From Amycolatopsis mediterranei (GTDB taxonomy: Bacteria; Actinomycetota; Actinomycetes; Mycobacteriales; Pseudonocardiaceae): DNA of 64,000 bases. How positions within the stretch are numbered: position 1 is the stretch's first letter; each line of letters opens with the position of its first letter. Of the stretch, positions 1-7,883 are shown piece by piece. The notes beneath the pieces are model-generated. The model was not told the DNA's origin and did no database searches. It saw nothing but the letters and a program-made list of their open reading frames with translations. Made by a program: the position numbers and the translations under genes. The DNA lies in the NCBI RefSeq assembly GCF_026017845.1, contig NZ_CP100416.1:8358221-8422220 (forward strand). Direction: 5' to 3'.

Positions 1-1
1 C

Positions 2-376
2 CTCGTCGTAGCGGCACCGCTCACCGAGACCACTCGCGGAATCATCGGCGAATCGGTCTTCGCCGTGATGAAGCCGACCGCATTCGTCGTGAACATATCC
101 AGGGGAGAGATCGTCGACGACGCGGCGATGCTCGCCGCTGTCACCGGCGGGCGCATAGCCGGCGCAGGGCTCGACGCACATTCGGAAGAGCCCCTCCCCG
201 AGGACTCGCCGTGGTGGTCGTTGCCGAACGTAGTGGTCACCCCGCACAACGGCGCAACCACGCCGGAAACGGTCGTCCGCGCAATCGACATCTTCGCCGA
301 GAACGTCGCACGCTACGCCACCGGCCGGCGTCTGCTGAACGTCGTCGACAAGAAGGCCGGGTACGCGCCGGGCTGA
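2..376 (+). CDS. D-2-hydroxyacid dehydrogenase, C-terminal part (5' end outside window)
   Basis: The frame is open from base 2 and ends at TGA 374-376, so only about 124 C-terminal residues are visible. They carry the family's NAD-domain end: NISRGEIVDDAAMLAAV, then AGAGLDAHSEEPLPEDSPWW and VVVTPHNGATTPETV. In this family the final His of a TPHxG segment is the catalytic acid-base residue and it is present here. Such enzymes interconvert 2-oxo and 2-hydroxy acids with NAD(P)H. The gene runs toward the catabolic cluster that follows, but nothing shows that it is co-transcribed with it. Substrate cannot be assigned from the C-terminus. Confidence 0.85.
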   Translation, partial: LVVAAPLTETTRGIIGESVFAVMKPTAFVVNISRGEIVDDAAMLAAVTGGRIAGAGLDAHSEEPLPEDSPWWSLPNVVVTPHNGATTPETVVRAIDIFAENVARYATGRRLLNVVDKKAGYAPG

Positions 377-509
377 GGATGCCGCCGCGCATACGGCCAC
401 TTCGGCCGCGACGGTGACACAGGCTCCGCAACGTAGGCGGCGGCGACCTGCCCCTGTGGCACGCCGCCGGCTGAGCCCGGCAGTGAGGGGTTCCCCGGCT
501 GCTGACGCG

Positions 510-1496
510 CTAGGCGAGCAGCAGATTCGCGGTCTCAGCACGTAACCGCGCCAGAGCGTGGACCGCGGACAGCCTGGGCGCAGGAACACCGAGCGCTTCG
601 GCGATAGCGACGACAGCGCCGACGATGGTGTCGATCTCGACCGCCCTGGCCGCCTCGGCGTCCTGCAACATCGAGGTTTTGACTCGGCCGAGCCGACGAG
701 TGAGAACAAGCCGTTCGAGCGGATCGGTTTGCCGGGTCACACCCAGCCGGGCACCGATCCCGGCCAGCTCGGCCATCATCCGCACGAACAGCGCGTTGAC
801 GCGCGCGTCGTCGATCAGCCTGTCGGTCGACGCCCCGACGAGCAAGCTCACCGGGTTGAAGCACGCGTTTCCCAGCAGCTTCAACCACACGTCGTCCCTG
901 ATGCACGGAGAGGCCACCGCATCGAATCCGGCGGCGGTGAACATGCCCGCGACGGTCGCGACACGCTCACTGGTCCCGCCCTCGATCTCGCCGAACACGA
1001 TCCGCTCACCCGAGGCATGACGGATCACGCCGGGCTCAGGACAGGAGCTCGCCGGGAACACGACCGAGCCCAGGAGCCGGTCCCGGTGCACCACGGCCAG
1101 TGCGCGACTCGGATCGGGCACGTCCGGACGCGCACCCGTCACGGGTGTCACGTACTCGTCGACGAACCACCACGGAAGGCCGTTCAGCACCGGTACGACG
1201 ATCGGTACCGACGTCAGCATCCCGGCAATCCGCGGGACGAGTCCGGGCAGAGATGGCGCCTTCACCGCGACGACCGCCAGTTCCGCGGGCGGCAGGTCCG
1301 CTACCTGGTCAGTCACGGAAGAGGGGTGAACAGTGATCGGGGCAGAGGCACCTTCGATGAGCTGCAGGCCGCGCGCCCGGATGGCCCGCAGCGTTCTGCC
1401 CCGGGCGAACACGGACACCTCGTGCCCACTTCGTGCCAGACGTGCTGCGATCAGCCCTCCGATCGCCCCGGCACCGATCACGACGACTTTCACCAA
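510..1496 (-). CDS. Ketopantoate reductase (PanE/ApbA) family protein
   Basis: This 328-residue protein starts with a Rossmann NADP-binding motif (VIGAGAIGGLIAARLARSG, residues 5-23) and has the expected central Lys in DDVWLKLLGNACFNPVSLL, followed by an all-helical C-terminal domain. The length fits 2-dehydropantoate 2-reductase, which reduces 2-dehydropantoate with NADPH in pantothenate synthesis. Many actinobacterial members are paralogues acting on other 2-oxo acids, and its position beside a catabolic regulon suggests such a role. It is transcribed divergently from the enoyl-CoA hydratase gene, and a regulon-like AT-rich site lies about 65 bp upstream of its start codon. The start has an AGGAGG-like sequence a few bases upstream. 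Confidence 0.8.
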   Translation of the reverse strand: MVKVVVIGAGAIGGLIAARLARSGHEVSVFARGRTLRAIRARGLQLIEGASAPITVHPSSVTDQVADLPPAELAVVAVKAPSLPGLVPRIAGMLTSVPIVVPVLNGLPWWFVDEYVTPVTGARPDVPDPSRALAVVHRDRLLGSVVFPASSCPEPGVIRHASGERIVFGEIEGGTSERVATVAGMFTAAGFDAVASPCIRDDVWLKLLGNACFNPVSLLVGASTDRLIDDARVNALFVRMMAELAGIGARLGVTRQTDPLERLVLTRRLGRVKTSMLQDAEAARAVEIDTIVGAVVAIAEALGVPAPRLSAVHALARLRAETANLLLA

Positions 1497-1561
1497 AACC
1501 TCCTCGTCCCAGCCAGATGACTCACGTCGGCCGCGGGGAATTTATCCCCAGAGGCCTCCTT

Positions 1562-1584
1562 GAGTCAATAATGCAGTTTATTAG
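1562..1584. promoter_or_regulatory. Putative regulon operator, site D (before the panE-like gene)
   Basis: This AT-rich segment stands out in GC-rich DNA. Its sequence gAGTCAaTAATGCAGTTTAT aligns with three other sites in this cluster (1733-1764, 7023-7054, 9286-9310) around AGTCA, an A/T stretch and TTT. It lies just upstream of the leftward panE-like gene. The alignment is seen directly; assignment to the GntR regulator encoded at 7090-7836 is inferred. Confidence 0.45.
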
Positions 1585-1732
1585 CCCTTGTTGCCCGACA
1601 GGGACTCAGCGCCGCGAACTCCATCGTTAACGCGGCGCAGTCGCCTTCGGTGCCGAACCCCCACAGCGCTCGCAGCGGCCGGCTGAGGCGACGGCCGCAG
1701 TCCCATCTTCTTGACCACGAGCCAGACACGAC

Positions 1733-1764
1733 CTACCTTAAAAGTCATAAACATGTTTTAATAG
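1733..1764 (+). promoter_or_regulatory. Putative regulon operator/promoter, site A (before the enoyl-CoA hydratase gene)
   Basis: It contains CTACCTTAAAAGTCATAAA, a 19-mer that recurs exactly, in inverted orientation, before the GST operon (7036-7054). A palindrome AAACATGTTT follows directly. The site is 29-60 bp upstream of the GTG start at 1793, where a promoter and operator would be expected. Sharing a 19-mer between two promoter regions 5.3 kb apart is not plausible by chance. Confidence 0.6.
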
Positions 1765-1792
1765 CTCATCTGCTCACCGAGGAGTAGTTCAC

Positions 1793-2617
1793 GTGTTCAC
1801 GACCATCCAGCTGCACGTCGACGGTCCCGTCGCCGAAGTCGTACTCGACAGGTCCCCAGTCAACGCAGTGTCGCTGACGATGTACGAGGAACTCACCACG
1901 GCCTTCCGTGACCTTTCCGAACGGACGGACGTGCACGCGGTGATCCTCCGGTCGGCGAATCCGAAGATGTTCTGCGCCGGCGCCGACATCCGCGAGACGG
2001 TGGAGGCGATCAGCCCGGCGGAGTCCGTGTTCGAGCTGCGGCAGCGCTGGGCGAGGACCTGTTACGACGCGATCCTGGACTGTGCGGTGCCGACGATCGC
2101 CGTCGTCAACGGTCATGCCCTTGGCGCCGGGGCCGTGCTCGCGGCATGCTGCGACATCAGGTTCGCGGCCGCCGATCTGTCGATCGGGCTGCCGGAGATC
2201 AACGCCGGACGGTGCGGCGGGGCCCGCCACCTCGCCCGGCTCGTTCCGCAAGGCAGGCTGCGATTGATGTACTTCACCGGTGAGCCGCTCGACGCCGAGG
2301 AGGCGCTTCGGGTCGACCTGGTGCAGTACGTCGGAAAGGACGGCGACGAGCTGGCGGAGGCGCGGGCGCTCGCCGCGAAGATCGCCCGAAAGAGCCCGCT
2401 GGGACTGCGGCTGGCGAAGCGGGCCCTCAACGAGTCCGAGGCGATGGGCGTGCGCGAGGGGTACGCCCACGAGCAGAAATACACGATCCGGCTCGCCCAG
2501 TCCCCCGACGCGAAGGAAGCCGCGGCGGCCACGCTCGAGAAGCGGGAGCCCCGGTGGTCCTGGCCGGGCGACGGCGCGGCCGCGGTGACGACCGAGGCCG
2601 CACCAGCCGCCCGCTGA
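1793..2617 (+). CDS. Enoyl-CoA hydratase/isomerase family protein
   Basis: This crotonase-fold protein of 274 residues acts on acyl-CoA thioesters. The oxyanion-hole segments are visible: ANPKMFCAGADIRE (about residues 57-70) and GHALGAGAVLAACCDIRFA (about 108-126). The usual catalytic Glu region reads IGLPEINAGRCGGARHL, with the first conserved Glu present. The GTG start at 1793 is chosen because GAGGAG lies about 8 bases upstream. It is a single-gene unit preceded by site A and followed by a strong hairpin. In context it probably hydrates an unsaturated CoA ester made by the CoA-transferase at 5182-6363, but the substrate is unknown. Confidence 0.9.
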   Translation: MFTTIQLHVDGPVAEVVLDRSPVNAVSLTMYEELTTAFRDLSERTDVHAVILRSANPKMFCAGADIRETVEAISPAESVFELRQRWARTCYDAILDCAVPTIAVVNGHALGAGAVLAACCDIRFAAADLSIGLPEINAGRCGGARHLARLVPQGRLRLMYFTGEPLDAEEALRVDLVQYVGKDGDELAEARALAAKIARKSPLGLRLAKRALNESEAMGVREGYAHEQKYTIRLAQSPDAKEAAAATLEKREPRWSWPGDGAAAVTTEAAPAAR

Positions 2618-2622
2618 CACCG

Positions 2623-2659
2623 GTGAACCGGTCCGCCCCTCGAGGACGGACCGGTTCAC
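2623..2659. terminator. Bidirectional terminator-like hairpin between convergent genes
   Basis: Two perfectly complementary 13-base arms (GTGAACCGGTCCG and its reverse complement) flank an 11-base loop. The hairpin lies between the stop of the rightward enoyl-CoA hydratase gene and the stop of leftward gshB, and overlaps the latter. There is no U-tract, as is common for actinobacterial terminators. Confidence 0.7.
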
Positions 2660-3591
2660 TTCAGGCGGGCGAGCAGCCTCCGCAGGACGTCGTCGGCCAC
2701 GGCGCCCGAGCCGTCGTCAGCCTCCCGCAACCCCGTCGGGCTGGTGACGTTGACCTCGATGAGCCGATCGCCGATGACGTCGACGCCGGCGAACGCGATG
2801 CCCCGCGCGAGGAGTTCCGTTTGCAGGGCAACGCAGATCTCGCGGTCGCGCGCGGTGAGCGGGGCCGCGGCGGCCGAGGCACCGACCGCCATGTTGCACC
2901 GAAAGTCCGGCGCTTGCGCGGTGCGCCGCAGTGCGGCGACCGGCTCGCCGTCGACGGCCAGGATCCTCCGGTCGCTGCCCGTGCCGTCGTCGACGAAGCG
3001 CTGCACGATGACATGCCGGCTGCCTCGCGCGGTCCCCGTCTCGATCAACGCGGCGAGGTTCGGGTGGCCACGCTCCAGCAGCAGGACGCCTCGCCCGCCC
3101 ATGGCGTCCGTGGGCTTGAGGACGGCACGCCCCCACCGTTCGACCGCGCCGGTCAGCTCGACGGCCGAGGCGCTCACCACGGTCTCCGGGATCAGCTCGG
3201 GGAAACGCAGCGCGAAGAGCTTTTCGTTGGTGTTGCGCAGTGCTTCGGGATGATTGGTGACCGCGGTACCTCGGCGCACCGCCACGTCCAGGAGGTAGGT
3301 GGCGCGCAGGTAGTCGTCGTTCACCGGCGGATCGGTGCGGACGAGGACGAGGTCCACATCGTCGAGGTCGACGATCGCACCCGGTCCGGCGGTGATCCGC
3401 CCGTGTGCGGTGGGCTGGAGTTCCGGCGCGGCCGCCCAGGCCAGAACGTGGCTGTCACGCACGGACAGGTGCCGCATTTCCGTCGTCAGGACCTCGTGCT
3501 CGCGCGCGACGGCGGCCCGCATAAGCGCAACCGAGGAGTCGTGGCCGGGATCGAGCCCACCGATCGGGTCGACGACGAAGAGGAGCTTCAC
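2656..3591 (-). CDS. gshB: Glutathione synthetase (GshB-like ATP-grasp ligase)
   Basis: The 311-residue product follows proteobacterial GshB from end to end. Landmarks are VVDPIGGLDPGHDSS at the N-terminus, VRTDPPVNDDYLRATYLL, NHPEALRNTNEKLF, AVLKPTDAMGGRGV, and the metal-binding end FAGVDVIGDRLIEVNVTSPT. GshB joins gamma-glutamylcysteine to glycine using ATP. The GTG start at 3591 is chosen over the longer frame because it overlaps the TGA of the preceding gene (GTGA) and matches the family's N-terminus. It is the last gene of a leftward operon beginning with a GST. This is odd for an actinomycete, since most use mycothiol rather than glutathione; no gshA is present in the window. Confidence 0.9.
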   Translation of the reverse strand: MKLLFVVDPIGGLDPGHDSSVALMRAAVAREHEVLTTEMRHLSVRDSHVLAWAAAPELQPTAHGRITAGPGAIVDLDDVDLVLVRTDPPVNDDYLRATYLLDVAVRRGTAVTNHPEALRNTNEKLFALRFPELIPETVVSASAVELTGAVERWGRAVLKPTDAMGGRGVLLLERGHPNLAALIETGTARGSRHVIVQRFVDDGTGSDRRILAVDGEPVAALRRTAQAPDFRCNMAVGASAAAAPLTARDREICVALQTELLARGIAFAGVDVIGDRLIEVNVTSPTGLREADDGSGAVADDVLRRLLARLK

Positions 3592-4490
3592 GACGCGTCC
3601 TTGATTCCGAGCAGCCTCGGCGGGTTCTCGACGAGGATTCGCCGGCGTAGGGCGGCGTCGTCGACCCAATCGCAGAAGGTGTCGGCGAGGTCTGCGACGT
3701 CCGGTGCGGACTCCCCCAGCCGCACGAAGGGCCAGTCCGAACCCCAGAGCAGGCGCGATGCGGCGGTCTCGACGAGTGCGTCGTGGAACGGGCGGGCGTC
3801 GGCGTAGCCCTGAAGGGGATCACCCACCCGGCACAGGGTGAGTTTCACCCACGCGGCGCCGTCGCGAACGCGGTCGAGCAGGGCGCGAAAGCCCGGGGCG
3901 TCCGGGCCCGCGGCGACGTCCGGCTGGCTCAGGTGGTCCAGCACGATGGGGACCCCGGTGCCGGCGAACTCGTCGACGAGCCGGACGCAGTCGTCGAGAC
4001 CGGCCCAGAGTTGCGCGTGCAGACCGAGTTCTCGCATGACGGGGGCCAGCGTCCGGAACGCCTCGGTGCCGATCGCGCCGGGGAACCGGGCGCCGGTGGC
4101 CGGGGCGATGCGCTCGTTGAACCGCAGGCCCAGGACGCCGGCCCGGCGCAGTCGCTCGAGCTCGCCTGCCGGGCAGTCCGCGGACGCCGTGGCGACCCCC
4201 ACGGCGCGACCGCCGGAGGCCGCGACCGCATTCTCCAGCGCGCCTGAATCGGTGCCGTAGGGCGCGGGCTGCACGAGCATCCCGCAGGTAACGCCGGTGC
4301 GATCGAGCATGTCGAGGTAGGTGCCGGGCGGCGCGTCCGGCAGGGCGTAGGTGGAGGGACCGGCCGGAAAGCGGTCGAACGGCCCGAAGACGTGGGCATG
4401 GCAGTCCCACGCACCGGCGGGGAAAGCGCGTGCCGCGCGGACCGGCATCCGTGGCCGGACCATCTCGGCGCCGTCGGGGTGAGCGGCCAT
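3588..4490 (-). CDS. TIM-barrel amidohydrolase (2-pyrone-4,6-dicarboxylate hydrolase-like)
   Basis: This 300-residue amidohydrolase-2 family protein has the N-terminal metal motif WDCHAHVFGPFDRFP (about residues 28-42), a middle LDHLSQPDV and the C-terminal LLWGSDWPFVRL with the conserved Asp. The arrangement HxH near the N-terminus and a GSDWP strand near the end is that of LigI-type lactonases and related dicarboxylate hydrolases. It overlaps gshB by 4 bp and lies 3 bp after the carboxymuconolactone-decarboxylase-like gene, so the two probably handle successive ring-opening or lactone steps. The precise substrate is not determined. Confidence 0.85.
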   Translation of the reverse strand: MAAHPDGAEMVRPRMPVRAARAFPAGAWDCHAHVFGPFDRFPAGPSTYALPDAPPGTYLDMLDRTGVTCGMLVQPAPYGTDSGALENAVAASGGRAVGVATASADCPAGELERLRRAGVLGLRFNERIAPATGARFPGAIGTEAFRTLAPVMRELGLHAQLWAGLDDCVRLVDEFAGTGVPIVLDHLSQPDVAAGPDAPGFRALLDRVRDGAAWVKLTLCRVGDPLQGYADARPFHDALVETAASRLLWGSDWPFVRLGESAPDVADLADTFCDWVDDAALRRRILVENPPRLLGIKDAS

Positions 4491-4493
4491 GGA

Positions 4494-5129
4494 TCAGCCC
4501 GCCGTCCGCGCTGCCGCCCGGGGAGCCCCGGCGGCGAGTTCGGCCTCCGGCAGGGTCAGGAGCCCCGGCGGACCGTCCACTGTGGGCAGTGGCGGGGCTT
4601 CGCCGCCCGGCAAGGGGATGCGGTGGACGTTCAGGGTCATGGCGACCAGCGTGTAGTAGCCGACCACGGAGGACAGCTCGACGATCCCGACGGTGCCCCA
4701 GCGCCGCCAGATCCGGTGGTAGACCTCGTCGGCGACATCTCCGGTCTCCTGTAGCGTGCGCGCGAACTCGTAGACGTCGTAGGCGTCCTGGTCGGCGAAG
4801 ACCGGGGCCACCCCGTCCCGCAGGGCATCGACGACGTCCGGCGCGAGGCCGGCGTCGAGCGCCGCCCGCACGTGGATGGACCATTCGAGCTGGGCGGTCC
4901 ACCGGCGGGCCACGACGAGGATCGCCAGCTCGTTGAGCCGGTCGGGCAGGCTGGTGTCGTACCTGAGGATCTCGCCGAACCGCTGCCAGCGGTCAGCCAG
5001 GTCGGGACGGTGCAGCGACGCCCGCAGCGGTCCGACCAGGCGGGCGCGGGGTCCGTCCACGATCTGGCGATAGACCCGTTCCTGCTCCGGGGTCATCACC
5101 TCGGGGTCGAACAGGGGGATGCGAGGCAC
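4494..5129 (-). CDS. Carboxymuconolactone decarboxylase/AhpD-like protein
   Basis: This all-helical protein of 211 residues carries the CMD core around LPDRLNELAILVVARRW and QLEWSIHVRAALDAGL. The redox CxxC of AhpD is absent; the Glu and His of the decarboxylase-like subgroup are kept, so a peroxidase role is unlikely. The GTG at 5129 is preferred to upstream starts because AGGAGA lies 6-7 bases before it and the product then begins MPRIPLFDPEVM, typical of the family. It is the third gene of the GST-initiated operon. Confidence 0.8.
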   Translation of the reverse strand: MPRIPLFDPEVMTPEQERVYRQIVDGPRARLVGPLRASLHRPDLADRWQRFGEILRYDTSLPDRLNELAILVVARRWTAQLEWSIHVRAALDAGLAPDVVDALRDGVAPVFADQDAYDVYEFARTLQETGDVADEVYHRIWRRWGTVGIVELSSVVGYYTLVAMTLNVHRIPLPGGEAPPLPTVDGPPGLLTLPEAELAAGAPRAAARTAG

Positions 5130-5181
5130 GAAGACTCTCCTGGTTCTCACTCGCCGCCACGCGGGCGGCCCGTCCGGTGGG

Positions 5182-6363
5182 TCAGGGGTTGTGGCCGGAT
5201 ACGGCCTCGGCGCCGAGCTCACGGGCGATCTCGTCGTCGTGCTGGCCCAGCAGTGGCGGGGCCGCGGCGAAGTCCAGTGCCGCGTTGCGGAAGCGGAGCG
5301 GGCTGACCACCTGCGGAACGGCGCCTTCCGCGGGATGCGGCAGCTGCCGCACCATCCCCCGGTGCCGCACCTGCTCGTCGGCCAGTGCCATCGGCACCGT
5401 GTTGATCGGCCCGCAGGGGACCGACCGAACGCCGAGTTCGCGCAGCCAGTGCGAGAGCTCGCCGCCGGCCAGCGTCCGCCGGATCCGGGACGTGAGTGCC
5501 TCGACGTTGCGCACGCGAGCCTCGTTGGTGGCGTAGTCCGGATCGGCCGCGAGTTCGGGGAAGCCGAGTGCCTCGCAGAACCGGGTGAACTGGGCGTCGT
5601 TGCCGACCGCGACGACGAGATGGCCGTCGCGGCACGGGTAGACGTCCTGAGGCTGGATGTTCGGGTGGCGGTTGCCGCGGCGGACCGGAACTTCGCCGGA
5701 GATCAGGTGGTTCATCGCCTGGTTCGCGAGAACACCGACCTGGACGTCCAGCATCGCGAGGTCGATGTGGTCGCCCTCGCCGGTGCGGTCGCGGTGGGCG
5801 AGCGCGGCGAGCACCCCCGTCGCGGCGTACATCCCGGTGAACAGGTCCACGATCGGCACGCCGACCTTCTGCGGACCGCCTCCCGGCCGGTCGTCGGGCT
5901 CGCCCGTGACGCTCATCAGCCCGCCCATGGCCTGGATCATGAAGTCGTAGGCGGCCTGGTCGCGGCGAGGGCCGTCCTGGCCGAAGCCGGTGATCGAGCA
6001 GTAGACGATGTCGGGTTTGACCGCGCGCAGATCTTCGTAGCCGAGCCCGTACCGGTCCAGGGTGCCGGCCTTGAAGTTCTCGAGCACGATGTCGCTGGTG
6101 GCTGCGAGCCGGCGGACCAGGTCGCGGCCCTCGATCGTGGCGATGTCCGCGGTGACCGAGCGCTTGCCGCGGTTGGCGGACAGGAAGTATCCGGACTCCG
6201 AGCCGAGGAACGGCGGCCCCCACGAGCGGGTGTCGTCGCCGGTGCCGGGCCGTTCGACCTTGATCACGTCCGCGCCGAGATCGGCCAGCACCTGCCCGGC
6301 CCACGGGCCGGCCATGATCCGGCTGAGGTCGAGCACGCGCACGTGCGTGAGCGGCCCCGTCAT
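5182..6363 (-). CDS. Family III CoA-transferase (CaiB/BaiF type)
   Basis: The protein has 393 residues, the usual family length. It shows the CoA-transferase N-terminus VLDLSRIMAGPWAGQVLADL, then ADVIKVERPGTGDDTRSWGP, the nucleotide-contacting NRGKRSV, and AYDFMIQAMGG, whose Asp (residue 140) corresponds to the catalytic aspartate that forms the acyl-anhydride. These enzymes activate carboxylic acids by moving CoA from a donor. The ATG at 6363 overlaps the TGA of the GST gene (ATGA). It probably produces the CoA ester used by the hydratase and hydroxyacyl-CoA dehydrogenase of this cluster. Confidence 0.9.
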   Translation of the reverse strand: MTGPLTHVRVLDLSRIMAGPWAGQVLADLGADVIKVERPGTGDDTRSWGPPFLGSESGYFLSANRGKRSVTADIATIEGRDLVRRLAATSDIVLENFKAGTLDRYGLGYEDLRAVKPDIVYCSITGFGQDGPRRDQAAYDFMIQAMGGLMSVTGEPDDRPGGGPQKVGVPIVDLFTGMYAATGVLAALAHRDRTGEGDHIDLAMLDVQVGVLANQAMNHLISGEVPVRRGNRHPNIQPQDVYPCRDGHLVVAVGNDAQFTRFCEALGFPELAADPDYATNEARVRNVEALTSRIRRTLAGGELSHWLRELGVRSVPCGPINTVPMALADEQVRHRGMVRQLPHPAEGAVPQVVSPLRFRNAALDFAAAPPLLGQHDDEIARELGAEAVSGHNP

Positions 6364-7007
6364 GACGCGGTCCCGCCGGGGACCGCGGCGGCGTCGTCGA
6401 CGATCTCCGTGGCCCGCATCGACGGGCGGGCCGACACCTCGGCGTGCCAGGCGGCGAGGTTCGGCCGCCCGGCGCGCCAGTCCAGGACCGGCCACCGGAA
6501 GTCCAGGTGCGCCAGCGCGATCGCGATCGACACCCGGCCGATGTCGAACCGCTCACCGAGCTCACCGGCGAGGGACTCGAGGTGGTCGAGCGTGGTCGTG
6601 ACCTTGAGCCCGAACGCGTCGAGGTAGGGGTCGGCCGCGTCGTGGGCGAGTCCGCGGTCCCGGTGCCAGTTCCGCCAGATGAGCAGCAGGTCGAGCAGGC
6701 CGTCGCCGAGAGCCTGCAGGGTGGTCGCGCGGAAGTAGGCGTCGGCGTCCCGGGGGTAGATCGCCTCGGTGCCGGCGCGGCGCGCGAGGTACTCGCAGAT
6801 CACCCGCGAGTCGAACAGGATCCGCCCGTCGTCGAGCAGCAGGGTGGGGATCTTGTTGAGCGGGTTGGCTCGCAGGACCTCGGGATTGGGTTCGGACATC
6901 TGCACCGGAGTGCGTACCGTCTCCACCTCGTCGACCTGGCCGGTTTCGTGCAGCACGACCATGACCTTGCGGACGAACGGTGACTTCGGGGACCAGAACA
7001 GTCGCAC
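6360..7007 (-). CDS. Glutathione S-transferase
   Basis: The protein has 215 residues: a thioredoxin-like N-terminal half and a helical C-terminal half. The N-terminus VRLFWSPKSPFVRKVMVVL contains the Ser-Pro segment that activates glutathione, and NPLNKIPTLLLDDG then LFDSRVICEYL is the classic cis-Pro and Glu/Asp-Ser glutathione-binding region. The GTG at 7007 is chosen because AGGAG lies 6-7 bases upstream and the fold begins there. It heads the leftward operon GST, CoA-transferase, CMD-like protein, amidohydrolase, gshB, preceded by site B. Having its own gshB downstream suggests that the pathway supplies its own thiol cofactor. Confidence 0.9.
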   Translation of the reverse strand: MRLFWSPKSPFVRKVMVVLHETGQVDEVETVRTPVQMSEPNPEVLRANPLNKIPTLLLDDGRILFDSRVICEYLARRAGTEAIYPRDADAYFRATTLQALGDGLLDLLLIWRNWHRDRGLAHDAADPYLDAFGLKVTTTLDHLESLAGELGERFDIGRVSIAIALAHLDFRWPVLDWRAGRPNLAAWHAEVSARPSMRATEIVDDAAAVPGGTAS

Positions 7008-7022
7008 CAGCAGGCTCCTAAA

Positions 7023-7054
7023 CAAATAACATAGCTTTATGACTTTTAAGGTAG
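7023..7054 (-). promoter_or_regulatory. Putative regulon operator/promoter, site B (before the GST operon)
   Basis: On the minus strand this reads CTACCTTAAAAGTCATAAA followed by GCTATGTTATTTG. The first 19 bases are identical to site A. It lies 16-47 bp upstream of the GTG of the GST gene. Confidence 0.6.
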
Positions 7055-7089
7055 ACGAAGATCCATGACAACCGCAACCCGAGGAGGTT

Positions 7090-7836
7090 TCAGGCGCTGA
7101 CGGAGATGTCCAGGCGGACGACGTCGCCGCGGTACATGCCGTCGCCCACGAACACGACCACACCGTCGGCGTCGACCGCGGTTCGCGAGACCCGCGCGAT
7201 CGGTGAGTTGAGCGGCACGTCGAGGTCGCTGCTGAGCTCCACGTCGGCCGTCACGATCGTGAGGGTCTGGTGGACCGTGGCCAGGTGCAGGCCCGGCATT
7301 TCCTTAAGGATCCGCAGCGTGGTGTTCTCGGCCAGCTGCTCGTCGGTGATGCGGGCGGCCCAGCGCTCCTCGACGTAGGCGTCGCCAAGGTAGTACCGGC
7401 GTCCGTCGCGTGAGTGACGCCGTCGCCAATGCCGGTAGGACGGCGCGAGCGTTCCGCCGACGTGCTCGACGTGCGGCGGCTGGACACCGGCCTCTGTCGA
7501 GAGCAGTTCGACGTCGACTCCCGGCGGGGACAGCAGCAGGCCGTTCCAGTCGGTGGGAACCTCGCACCACAGGTCCTGCTGCGGCCGGCGGGTCACGAAC
7601 GTGCCTTTGGCGCGGAACCGCTCGATCAACCCGGCTTCCTCCAGCATCCCGAGGGCCTGGCGGACGGTCGCCGGCGCGACCTTCCACTCTTCGGCGAGCT
7701 CGACAACGGTGGGAATGCGCTTGCCCACGGTCCAGTGACCGGATTCGATGCGGCGGCGGAAGATCGTGGCCAGCTGGTTGTAGCGGGACACGCCTGCGCT
7801 GCTGTTGCCGTGCGGGTTGAGCGCCATGTCCGCCAT
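7090..7836 (-). CDS. GntR-family transcriptional regulator (HutC/UTRA type)
   Basis: This 248-residue regulator has an N-terminal winged helix (YNQLATIFRRRIESGHWTVG, then IPTVVELAEEWKVAPATVRQ and a wing ending KGTFVTRR, about residues 19-84) and a UTRA-like effector domain with the typical ending VDADGVVVFVGDGMYRGDVV. HutC-type regulators bind a small metabolite and release DNA. It follows the MFS gene by 47 bp and is probably co-transcribed from the promoter at about 9.28 kb. It is the best candidate reader of sites A-D. An in-frame ATG at 7827 is an alternative start; no clear ribosome binding site favours either. Confidence 0.88.
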   Translation of the reverse strand: MADMALNPHGNSSAGVSRYNQLATIFRRRIESGHWTVGKRIPTVVELAEEWKVAPATVRQALGMLEEAGLIERFRAKGTFVTRRPQQDLWCEVPTDWNGLLLSPPGVDVELLSTEAGVQPPHVEHVGGTLAPSYRHWRRRHSRDGRRYYLGDAYVEERWAARITDEQLAENTTLRILKEMPGLHLATVHQTLTIVTADVELSSDLDVPLNSPIARVSRTAVDADGVVVFVGDGMYRGDVVRLDISVSA

Positions 7837-7883
7837 TGTGGCAGGCCGGCCGGCCCGGCGGGCCGGCCGCGAGTCCGGGCGGG

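Noticed and set aside
5119..6627. Long plus-strand frame of 502 codons opposite the CoA-transferase
   Set aside because: The opposite strand encodes a complete, motif-bearing CoA-transferase and GST; the plus frame is Arg/Val/Gly-rich with no recognisable fold.
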